A stretch of DNA of 5,461 nt from Chryseosolibacter sp044507115 (GTDB lineage: Bacteria; Bacteroidota; Bacteroidia; Cytophagales; Cyclobacteriaceae): positions 1-5,461 of the forward strand of contig JBIQJZ010000242.1 of NCBI GenBank assembly GCA_044507115.1, given 5' to 3'. Positions within the stretch are counted from its first letter, which is position 1, and each line of letters begins with the position of its first letter. This document shows, piece by piece, positions 1-5,461 of this stretch. Made by a program: the position numbers and the translations under genes. The notes under the pieces were generated by a model, which did no database searches, was not told the origin of the DNA, and saw nothing but the letters and a program-made list of their open reading frames with translations.

Positions 1-1523
1 ATATCGCCCGGCCCTGATGTATTGGGAAGAATCGCAAAGGTGTTGCCGAAATTGTATTTTACGAGCACTTCAACGCGTCCATCGTTGTTTAAGTCCCCAA
101 CGCTGACTCCGCTTCCGGCATCGAGGGTCGAGCCACCAAAGAAACTTCTGGATGTTGAGAACTCGATCCGGCCGGGATAACTTATATTCTGAGCGATCCA
201 GAAGTCAACATTCACACTTCCGTTGGCGTGCTGACCGATCAAGTCCGGGCGTCCGTCGCCATCGACATCCGCAATATCAGCAAATCGTCCGGAGTACACG
301 AGCCCTGGCCAAAGCGTGACATCCTCAAAGCTGATATTACCCGGCGAGCTTACATTCCGGAACGTGGCAAAGTTGTTCAATGACGCTGAATTATGACCAG
401 TCACAATGTCAAGTTTACCGTCGCCGTCAATATCTGTGGTGCTTAAAGCTCCGGCGTTTCCCGCGCCCGCCAGTGTCGCGACGAGTGAGAAGGCCGAGGT
501 AGAGATATCGCCACCTGCTCCGGCATTCCGGAAGATCGATACGGTATTATTTTGCATTGCAACGATGATGTCGTTCCAGCCGTCGCCGTCGACATCGGCA
601 AGACTGAAGCCCCTTGGTTCAGCGACAAGCATGATGTCGGTGCGTGTCTTAAACGAAGCTGGTATTATTCTTCCACCACCATCAAAGACGGGAATAAAGG
701 GATGTGTGGATTGCCGGGCGAGCCCGGTTGTTTTGTTAATCACAGTGATCTTGTCGAGCGCAGCACCTTGTGGTACGGTGACGGTAAGCTGCGTCGTGGA
801 TGAGGCAATCACCGTGGAGAGAACGCCACCGAAATACACAGCGTTATTTTCGGGTGCAGGATCAAAATGATCGCCCGCTATGACGACGCTGGACCCAGGC
901 AGTCCGGATGTCGGCGAGAACGATGTGACAGAGGGGCAGGGGACGAGCGTACGTTGCTCGAGTACCACATTGTCAAGTCCGGAGGTATACGCCGCGTTTG
1001 TTGCGTAAGTACCGCGAATCTCGATCGATGTAACGTTAGACAAAACCGCCTTTACCTGTCCCCGGGTGGCGACGACTCCGCCGGGGTAAAGCCATCCTCC
1101 GGTTTCGTCAAGGGTGTAACTATACGAAGTCCATTCCGGCGCTACCGCTGGTTTCGGTGTGACGCCGCTCTGATACATGTACGTGCCCCCATTTCGGATC
1201 ACGACTTCGAAACCCGAGGCGGTGCCGGCCTGTGATTGCTGAAGGTCGAATTTGAATTGCATACCCAGCGAACGAACGACGTGGCTCCCGTGAAACTTTG
1301 ACGGTGCAATCCAGTTTTGTACAGTGGTATTGGTATTTGAGCTGTATGTTATGGAAGCGAATCCACCCGGATTGCCATTCGCGTTCGAATGGGAGGGTGT
1401 TAGGGAAGTAGCTGCGTTGAGGAACGTCCACCCGTCAAGTCCGCCATCAAACGTACTCTGGATCTGCGCTTGCGACGTTGCTACTGCTATGATCAGACAG
1501 GCGAATGTGAATAGTTTCTTCAT
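1..1523 (-). CDS. Exported laminin-IV-A-like / IPT-TIG / FG-GAP repeat protein, partial at 3' end
   Basis: This is a large exported protein, probably a T9SS surface or secreted cargo; 507 residues are visible and the reading frame runs off the left edge of the window without a stop. I translated it across its whole length and found no frameshift. Residues 1-19 form a signal peptide (MKK start, hydrophobic core, likely cut SQA|Q). Residues about 22-188 resemble the laminin IV type A (laminin B) domain: an opening FDGGLDGWT, a W-I-A-P-S-K-F motif, a WTSYSYTLDE stretch and a closing SGLDNVVLEQ. Residues about 198-280 are an IPT/TIG fold (VTSFSPTSGLPGSSVVI, then VYFGG). Four FG-GAP/VCBS calcium loops follow at 310-318, 364-372, 419-427 and 477-485 (DxDGDGxxD; the last is the weaker DLNNDGRVE), spaced 54-58 residues apart as beta-propeller blades would be. 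The ATG at 1523 starts two bases after the PorP/SprF stop, so translation is probably coupled. A T9SS C-terminal domain would lie outside the window and cannot be checked. The catalytic or binding target is unknown. Confidence 0.9.
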   Translation of the reverse strand, partial: MKKLFTFACLIIAVATSQAQIQSTFDGGLDGWTFLNAATSLTPSHSNANGNPGGFASITYSSNTNTTVQNWIAPSKFHGSHVVRSLGMQFKFDLQQSQAGTASGFEVVIRNGGTYMYQSGVTPKPAVAPEWTSYSYTLDETGGWLYPGGVVATRGQVKAVLSNVTSIEIRGTYATNAAYTSGLDNVVLEQRTLVPCPSVTSFSPTSGLPGSSVVIAGDHFDPAPENNAVYFGGVLSTVIASSTTQLTVTVPQGAALDKITVINKTTGLARQSTHPFIPVFDGGGRIIPASFKTRTDIMLVAEPRGFSLADVDGDGWNDIIVAMQNNTVSIFRNAGAGGDISTSAFSLVATLAGAGNAGALSTTDIDGDGKLDIVTGHNSASLNNFATFRNVSSPGNISFEDVTLWPGLVYSGRFADIADVDGDGRPDLIGQHANGSVNVDFWIAQNISYPGRIEFSTSRSFFGGSTLDAGSGVSVGDLNNDGRVEVLVKYNFGNTFAILPNTSGPGD

Positions 1524-1525
1524 CT

Positions 1526-2431
1526 CTAGAAATTGCTCAGCGAGTGTTCGTGAAAACTGAAAGCCCTTAGCGCGATGCCGATCGTGACTTCATGAGTTGT
1601 AAAATTCATATCCATTGATTTGTTCACCGGCATTTCGAACACATAGCCAAAGCGATATTGTTCACTGAAGAGCGTTTGCAGTATAATGCCGTAGGTGTTG
1701 AAATTGCGTGTAAATACGCCAGCAGTATGAAGAGCGTTGATATTGACATTCATCCCAACGTCAAGCGAGGTAGGAGCCCCCTTGACGGCACGAAGAAGCG
1801 CAGTGGGCTTTAAGACTAGCCGTGCGTTGATGGGGTAGGCATAGCCGGCCATGACATAATAGTGCTGCCGGTACAACTCGAAACTCTGATCGCCGTTGTT
1901 AAACGTTGTCGGGAGGAGCCGAGGAACGGAAACACCTATGAAGATAACATCACTCTTCAGAATTGCGCCGGCTCCGATATTGACGTTGGTACCCCGCTCA
2001 TTGTCTGAAAGAAAGGCGCCGTCGTCGGGCCGTTGAAAATTCAGTTTTGAGTTATCTGCGCTGAAGTTCTGAAGACCACCCTGCATTCCAAAGCTGAAGA
2101 CGCTTCCCCCTAAGTCGAGCTTATAGGACGCCGATGCATTTACCTCAGTGTTCGAGATGTTTCCAATGCGATCATTCATCACCGCAAGGCCAAGTCCGAC
2201 CTTGTTCTTTGCGAATGAAGAGTGGATAGTTGCACCGAGAGTCTGTGGCTGTCCATCAAAACCCGTCCATTGTGTCCGGTAGGCGGCTAGCGCATTGAAT
2301 CGGTTGTTCAACCCTGCGTAGGCGGGATTTACGACAAGCGGGTTAAGCATATACTGGGCGTAAATCGGATCCTGCTGGGCCAGCGCGGGAAGTGACAGAG
2401 CAAGGAAGGCAAGGCTGGTAAATATTTTCAT
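1526..2431 (-). CDS. PorP/SprF family type IX secretion system membrane protein
   Basis: This 301-residue outer-membrane protein belongs to the PorP/SprF family. Family members help T9SS deliver or anchor particular cargo proteins; SprF, for example, is needed for the gliding adhesin SprB. Residues 1-18 are a signal peptide (MKIFTSLAF..., cut ALA|Q). The mature N-terminus has the family signature QDPIYAQYMLNPLVVNPAYAG (19-40), followed by Y-R-T-Q-W-T-G-F-x-G-Q-P-Q-T. The rest alternates short amphipathic beta strands and turns, as expected for a barrel, and length is normal for the family. I chose the ATG at 2431 because it puts a short charged n-region directly before the hydrophobic core; an in-frame TTG at 2446 would add five residues ahead of it. 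The gene lies 57 bases after the response regulator and two bases before the large exported protein, which suggests that protein is its client. Its start codon touches an inverted repeat (2431-2458). Family assignment is secure; the client is inference. Confidence 0.93.
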   Translation of the reverse strand: MKIFTSLAFLALSLPALAQQDPIYAQYMLNPLVVNPAYAGLNNRFNALAAYRTQWTGFDGQPQTLGATIHSSFAKNKVGLGLAVMNDRIGNISNTEVNASASYKLDLGGSVFSFGMQGGLQNFSADNSKLNFQRPDDGAFLSDNERGTNVNIGAGAILKSDVIFIGVSVPRLLPTTFNNGDQSFELYRQHYYVMAGYAYPINARLVLKPTALLRAVKGAPTSLDVGMNVNINALHTAGVFTRNFNTYGIILQTLFSEQYRFGYVFEMPVNKSMDMNFTTHEVTIGIALRAFSFHEHSLSNF

Positions 2432-2458
2432 GTACCAAATCTGCAAAGCGATGGTACA
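2431..2458 (-). promoter_or_regulatory. 7-bp inverted repeat abutting the PorP/SprF start codon
   Basis: On the minus strand TGTACCA and TGGTACA form a perfect 7-bp inverted repeat around a 14-base loop, and the last base of the second arm is the A of the ATG at 2431. In mRNA this could fold into a hairpin that masks the start; as DNA it could be an operator. The stem is short and the loop is long, so chance is possible. Confidence 0.35.
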
Positions 2459-2472
2459 CGGAGAAATCGCAT

Positions 2473-2484
2473 GATCATGTGATC
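2473..2484. promoter_or_regulatory. Dyad element GATCA-N2-TGATC upstream of the PorP/SprF gene (copy 1)
   Basis: This 12-bp sequence is a perfect dyad of two 5-bp half-sites with a 2-base centre. It lies just after the response regulator stop codon and about 42 bases before the PorP/SprF start. Eleven of its bases recur at 3155-3165, ahead of the response regulator gene. Being a binding site for the adjacent NarL-type regulator is a reasonable guess, since such proteins bind as dimers to short dyads, but nothing else in the sequence proves it. Confidence 0.35.
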
Positions 2485-2488
2485 CGCG

Positions 2489-3109
2489 TCAAAACAGATT
2501 CTCGTTGATCGCCTTGCTGACGGCTTCGGTCTGCGAGTGAACCCGGAGCTTCTCGTATATTTTTTTGATGTGAGTTCTGACGGTATCCAGGCTGATGTCA
2601 AATTCCGAAGCGATAAGTTTATAGCTGTTGCCACGGCTCAGTGAACCGAGCACGTCTTTTTCACGGGCAGTAAGACCGTAGGTGTTCGCAGGTTGCATTG
2701 ACTTGATCACCATACGCGCAATCGCTGGCGACATTGGGGCGCCTCCGCCGATGGCGTCTTCGATTGAAGTGAACAACTTAGTCGAAATATGCTTTTTCAG
2801 CAGATAGCCCGTGGCGCCCGTGCGCAACGCCTGAAAGACATTTGAATTGTCGTCAAAGACCGTCAGCATGATGATCGGAATCTCAGTGTTGAAACGACGG
2901 ACTACCTTGACGGCTTCGATCCCGCTCATACCTGGCATGTCAATGTCCATCAGGATCACATCCGGTGCGTGTTGCAGGACTTGCTCCTTCACTCGTAAGA
3001 CATTGTCGTATGCCCCCATGACCAAAAATCCTTCGTTCATGCTGATCAGGCTGCACAGACTTTCCCGGAGCGGGGCATTGTCTTCATATAACAGGATATT
3101 GATGGTCAT
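2489..3109 (-). CDS. NarL/LuxR-family two-component response regulator
   Basis: This 206-residue DNA-binding response regulator is the likely partner of the sensor kinase encoded just upstream. The receiver domain (about 3-120) has the acidic pair E9/D10, the phosphoacceptor D55 in VILMDIDMPGMSG, the switch residue T83 in IIMLTVFDD, and the conserved K105 in GYLLKK. A linker leads to a LuxR/GerE-type helix-turn-helix (about 143-205) with LTAREKDVL, the recognition-helix region SLDTVRTHIKKIYEKL, and a typical closing VHSQTEAVSKAI. All residues needed for phosphorylation are present and the length is standard for the NarL group. The ATG at 3109 gives a complete receiver fold with no extra N-terminus. 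No Shine-Dalgarno is visible. The gene sits 47 bases after the kinase and 57 bases before the PorP/SprF gene, consistent with one transcript. Targets are unknown; dyad elements at 3155-3165 and 2473-2484 are candidates. Confidence 0.95.
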   Translation of the reverse strand: MTINILLYEDNAPLRESLCSLISMNEGFLVMGAYDNVLRVKEQVLQHAPDVILMDIDMPGMSGIEAVKVVRRFNTEIPIIMLTVFDDNSNVFQALRTGATGYLLKKHISTKLFTSIEDAIGGGAPMSPAIARMVIKSMQPANTYGLTAREKDVLGSLSRGNSYKLIASEFDISLDTVRTHIKKIYEKLRVHSQTEAVSKAINENLF

Positions 3110-3117
3110 ATCGAATG

Positions 3118-3125
3118 CAAAACTA
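3118..3125 (-). promoter_or_regulatory. Possible Bacteroidota -7 box (TAGTTTTG) before the response regulator
   Basis: The minus strand reads TAGTTTTG, which fits the Bacteroidota -7 consensus TAnnTTTG. No convincing -33 TTG element sits about 20 bases upstream, and the box ends only 8 bases before the ATG at 3109, which would force an almost leaderless transcript. It may be an internal operon promoter, but chance is as likely. Confidence 0.2.
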
Positions 3126-3154
3126 CGATACTATCTACTTTGCGATAATACCCC

Positions 3155-3165
3155 GATCATGTGAT
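3155..3165. promoter_or_regulatory. Dyad element upstream of the response regulator gene (copy 2)
   Basis: The plus strand GATCATGTGAT is identical over 11 bases to 2473-2483. The dyad core is ATCA-N2-TGAT; the outermost pair is mismatched in this copy. It overlaps the stop codon and last two codons of the sensor kinase and lies about 46 bases upstream of the response regulator start, a position very like that of copy 1 relative to its own downstream gene. It could be an autoregulatory site for the response regulator. The overlap with coding sequence leaves room for coincidence. Confidence 0.3.
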
Positions 3166-5190
3166 GGGTATACTGACCTCAATCTCGGTTCCCGAATCCG
3201 ACGAGCTGCTCCGCCGGATTGTGCCTGCCATCGCTCTCGTCCGCTCTTCCATGTTTCGCAGACCGTTGCCCGTACCAGGAGAGGTCATGTCAAATCCGCA
3301 TCCATCGTCTCGAACCCGGAGAGACAGCCACCCGCCGTGAGTCGTCAGCGCGATAGTCATATTGTGTGCACGACTGTATTTTGCTGCGTTGTTCAAGGCT
3401 TCTTTAAACACCAGGAACAAGTTCTTCCGTTTGTAAACGTCCAGTCGTATCCCCGCGATCGAAGGATCTTCATCCAGTTGGTAGAGGATGTCGGCTGGCT
3501 CGAGTATCTCACCTGCGAATTCCTTCATCTTGACGACCAGTTGCTCGAGCGAATCGTTGTCAGCCTTGATGGACCAGACCATGTCCGATATATTCTCCAT
3601 CATGCGGGATGATTGCTCGTTGATCCTGCGGAAGTAGTTCCCATTTGCACTGATACCTTCCTGTAGGGCCATCTGGCTCATGATGTTGATACTGGACAAC
3701 GCGGAGCCCAGATCGTCGTGCAGGTCACGGGCGATATCGTTGCGCATTTTCTCCATTTCCAGCTGGCGGCGCGTCCGGTTTAATACCCGGTAGCGGTTTA
3801 GTGATATTACACCAATAACTACTACGGAGATTAGCACAATCATCACATTGGTTGTGTTCGCCCGGTGTCGCGCGACTTCCAGTTCTTTCAATGCCTGATC
3901 CTTCTTCAGCAGGGCGATCTCCTGCTCGCTTTTCTCACTCTTGTATGTCTCCTCCAATTCTTTCAATTGGAGGAGCACATCGTTTCCTTTGACGCTGTCA
4001 ATAAGGTCGTGATACCGCCCGAGATAGTGGTAGGCTTTTTCGAATTCTCTTTTCGCCGCGTAATATTCGCTGAGTCGGGCATACTCAGTAGCCTCCAGTC
4101 GACGGTCGCCCGTCTTGACCAACGTCGACAGTCTGTCCAACAGCTGCGCTTCCGATTGTATTTTACCGTTTTGTTCAACCAGATCAAGACTGGCTAACTC
4201 TGATTTGGTTCGCGCAGCCATAATGCTGTCACCCGCCCGATTCGAAAGACTCAGGCTTTTCATGAAGAAGTCGCGCGCTTTGTCAAGGTTTTCCAAATGT
4301 CGATGTAGCAAGCCCCATCGTTGTAGCGTACGCGCTTCCTCCGCAGTGTGTGCCATCTTGCGCGCCATCGCAAGTGCCAATTCGTAGTATTTTTCTGCCT
4401 TACGATACTCTCCCAATTCCTTATATACATCACCAAGGGTAAGCGTTGACGTGAGCATCCCCCTTCTGTCATCGAGTTCCTCCTTGATCCGGTAAGACCG
4501 CTCCAGGTAGTCTCTTGCGATCAGGAATTGATTCATCGCGGTGAAATCATTTCCCAGGCTTTGAAGGCAGAACGATTGACCCCTGGGATTCTTTAACGTT
4601 TCGAACAGGCGGAGTGCCTTCAGGTGATAGTCTGCGGCGGGTTTGAACTCCGCCAGATTGAAGTAGACGTTGCCCAGATTCAAAAACTGGCCGGCGAGTA
4701 CCTCGTCCTGTTGGTCCCACAATTGTATGCTCTCCAACATGAACGGGAGCGCCCGTCTGTATTCGCCGTTGTTCTTGTGAAAAAGCCCAGCGGTGCGGAG
4801 GAAGCTGACTCTCATCTTACTATTTGCGGGATGGGCATTACAGAGCTGCTCAATTTTATCGAGGTAGTAGCGAGCACTATCGATCTTTCCGGTTTCGCGA
4901 TGGATTGTCACGAGGTAGGCATAGGAGGATGCCAGGGAGCCCGGTTCGTCTAGTTTCTTCGCCAGCGCGGCCGTTTCCAGCGCAGTTCGCAAGGCCGCGG
5001 ACAGATCCGTGCGGGTCAGTTGATACACCAGATTAAGACGTGCTTCCAGCTCACTGGTATCCTGGGAGTGGAGCGCTACTACCTGGCGAAGGCTGTCAAT
5101 CTGGCGCGTCTGTGCGGCCACGGACAGGGTAGAGGCGAGACACAGGGCGGGAAGCCAACAGCGGAGACNNNNNNNNNNTAGGTTCACCAA
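3157..5190 (-). CDS. TPR-containing membrane sensor histidine kinase (HisKA_3/HATPase_c), start interrupted by an assembly gap
   Basis: This is the sensor kinase of a two-component pair with the response regulator downstream. Numbering from 5190, the order is: a signal peptide core (about 9-26, LRCWLPALCLASTLSVAA|Q); an extracytoplasmic TPR region (about 45-400) with helical pairs near 88-118, 129-160, 167-198, 207-238, 247-278, 287-318 and 367-398, mostly about 40 residues apart; a charged coiled-coil (about 405-445); one membrane helix (about 449-464); a HisKA_3-type helix with the phosphoacceptor H491 in RDLHDDLGS; and an HATPase_c domain with N box E597-A-L-N-N-A-A-K, G1 box DDGCGFD (628-634) and G2 box GTGNGL (639-644). 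All catalytic motifs are intact. The 10-N gap at 5169-5178 replaces the first codons. The only in-frame starts beyond it are TTG (5190) and GTG (5187), so the true ATG is probably inside the gap and the 5' end is uncertain. The sensed signal is unknown. Confidence 0.92.
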   Translation of the reverse strand: MVNLXXXXLRCWLPALCLASTLSVAAQTRQIDSLRQVVALHSQDTSELEARLNLVYQLTRTDLSAALRTALETAALAKKLDEPGSLASSYAYLVTIHRETGKIDSARYYLDKIEQLCNAHPANSKMRVSFLRTAGLFHKNNGEYRRALPFMLESIQLWDQQDEVLAGQFLNLGNVYFNLAEFKPAADYHLKALRLFETLKNPRGQSFCLQSLGNDFTAMNQFLIARDYLERSYRIKEELDDRRGMLTSTLTLGDVYKELGEYRKAEKYYELALAMARKMAHTAEEARTLQRWGLLHRHLENLDKARDFFMKSLSLSNRAGDSIMAARTKSELASLDLVEQNGKIQSEAQLLDRLSTLVKTGDRRLEATEYARLSEYYAAKREFEKAYHYLGRYHDLIDSVKGNDVLLQLKELEETYKSEKSEQEIALLKKDQALKELEVARHRANTTNVMIVLISVVVIGVISLNRYRVLNRTRRQLEMEKMRNDIARDLHDDLGSALSSINIMSQMALQEGISANGNYFRRINEQSSRMMENISDMVWSIKADNDSLEQLVVKMKEFAGEILEPADILYQLDEDPSIAGIRLDVYKRKNLFLVFKEALNNAAKYSRAHNMTIALTTHGGWLSLRVRDDGCGFDMTSPGTGNGLRNMEERTRAMAGTIRRSSSSDSGTEIEVSIPIT
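5169..5178. other. Assembly gap (run of 10 N)
   Basis: Ten undetermined bases sit at the 5' end of the sensor kinase gene. A run of exactly ten is often a fixed-length placeholder, so the real gap may be longer or shorter. As a result the kinase start codon, its first residues and the true adjacency of 5179-5461 to the operon are uncertain. Confidence 0.99.
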
Positions 5191-5213
5191 GGTGGATGTT
5201 ACAACTCGGATAA

Positions 5214-5221
5214 CAAGTATA
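5214..5221 (-). promoter_or_regulatory. Possible Bacteroidota -7 box (TATACTTG) before the kinase operon
   Basis: The minus strand reads TATACTTG, one base off the Bacteroidota -7 consensus TAnnTTTG, about 25 bases upstream of the earliest possible kinase start. A T-rich stretch (TTATTT) begins about 19 bases further upstream where a -33 element would be, but it lacks a clear TTG. Position is right for an operon promoter; sequence support is weak. Confidence 0.25.
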
Positions 5222-5274
5222 TTGAACGCGGGAGAAATAACCTAATGGTGTTGAGACGCGAGTGTGATAGTGTG

Positions 5275-5448
5275 TTACTGGACAATTGTCGAGGATGATG
5301 CGATGGTGAAATCTGCGTATTGCCAGGCTTCATCAAACGCGGCTTTGGTCAGTTCTGCATCGCTCTTTCTGTTTTGAAGTGAGAGCGCTTGGTATAAACC
5401 GATCAGGGTGAAAGCTTCCCCAAAAACAGTAGCGGTTAAAAATAAAGT
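5275..5448 (-). pseudogene. Orphan C-terminal coding tail with no start codon (unidentified)
   Basis: The frame is open for 57 codons and ends in TAA at 5275-5277, but an in-frame TAA lies at 5449-5451 and no ATG, GTG or TTG occurs in between. The peptide looks like real protein: a helical segment FGEAFTLIGLYQALSLQNR, then AELTKAAFDEAWQYADFTI, then a short polar tail SSSTIVQ. The helical character recalls the last helices of a TPR-like protein, but I do not recognise the family. It has the same orientation as the operon. It may be the 3' remnant of a decayed gene, or the end of an intact gene broken by a sequencing or assembly error near the window edge; the N run nearby makes the latter plausible. 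The AT-rich 5440-5461 portion looks non-coding. Confidence 0.4.
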
Positions 5449-5461
5449 TTAATCGTTAAAT

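Noticed and set aside
406..870. Open frame of 154 codons on the plus strand
   Set aside because: It is antisense to the FG-GAP protein, whose translation shows a signal peptide, domains and repeated calcium loops; the plus-strand peptide is low-complexity and has no recognisable features.
867..1235. Open frame of 122 codons on the plus strand
   Set aside because: It lies opposite the laminin-B-like and IPT region of the exported protein and shows no domain, signal peptide or supported start.
1491..1523. Possible lipoprotein signal at C9 of the FG-GAP protein
   Set aside because: The residues before C9 (FTFA) do not form a lipobox and the hydrophobic core continues past the cysteine to a standard signal peptidase I site near residue 19.
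2432..2446. Five-residue N-terminal extension of the PorP/SprF protein from a TTG codon
   Set aside because: The ATG at 2431 directly precedes a normal signal peptide; the extension would put W and Y residues ahead of the usual MK n-region.
3127..3135. Palindrome GATA-C-TATC in the kinase-regulator gap
   Set aside because: Four-base arms are expected by chance in AT-rich spacer and there is no second copy in another spacer of the window.
3115..3612. Open frame of 165 codons on the plus strand
   Set aside because: It is antisense to the ATP-binding domain of the kinase, where conserved N, G1 and G2 boxes prove the minus-strand frame.
5185..5194. Short palindrome CACC-AA-GGTG next to the N gap
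   Set aside because: Only four base pairs per arm; too short to call a terminator, operator or cause of the assembly gap.

Overview
The window carries one co-directional set of genes, all on the minus strand, from a member of the phylum Bacteroidota. The phylum call rests on a PorP/SprF-family outer-membrane protein, which belongs to the type IX secretion (T9SS)/gliding machinery of that phylum. A secreted IPT/TIG plus FG-GAP repeat protein, a TPR-type sensor kinase and the lack of clear Shine-Dalgarno sites before most starts agree with it. G+C looks close to one half by eye, which is high for the phylum and would suit some Cytophagia or Chitinophagia. The genus cannot be told from this sequence.

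Read in the direction of transcription (high to low coordinates), the layout is as follows. (1) 5275-5448 is a 57-codon open tail with protein-like composition but no usable start, probably the broken or mis-assembled 3' end of an upstream gene. (2) About 100 bases of non-coding DNA (5191-5274) follow, with one weak promoter candidate. (3) A 10-N assembly gap (5169-5178) sits at the start of the next gene. (4) 3157-5190 is a membrane sensor histidine kinase with an exported TPR domain, one membrane helix, a HisKA_3-type dimerisation/phosphoacceptor helix and an HATPase_c domain. (5) After 47 bases comes a NarL/LuxR-type response regulator (2489-3109). (6) After 57 bases comes a PorP/SprF-family protein (1526-2431). 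(7) After only 2 bases comes a large exported protein (1-1523, running off the window) with a laminin-IV-type-A-like domain, an IPT/TIG domain and four FG-GAP/VCBS calcium-loop repeats.

The simplest reading is a two-component system transcribed with, and possibly controlling, a T9SS accessory protein and its dedicated surface or secreted cargo. The kinase would sense an envelope signal through its TPR domain and phosphorylate the regulator. The PorP/SprF protein would help deliver or anchor the laminin-B/IPT/FG-GAP protein. Two short sequence elements support a regulatory link but do not prove it: an 11-bp motif with dyad symmetry repeated just upstream of both the regulator and the PorP/SprF gene, and a 7-bp inverted repeat ending on the PorP/SprF start codon. 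No RNA genes, mobile elements or CRISPR arrays were seen.
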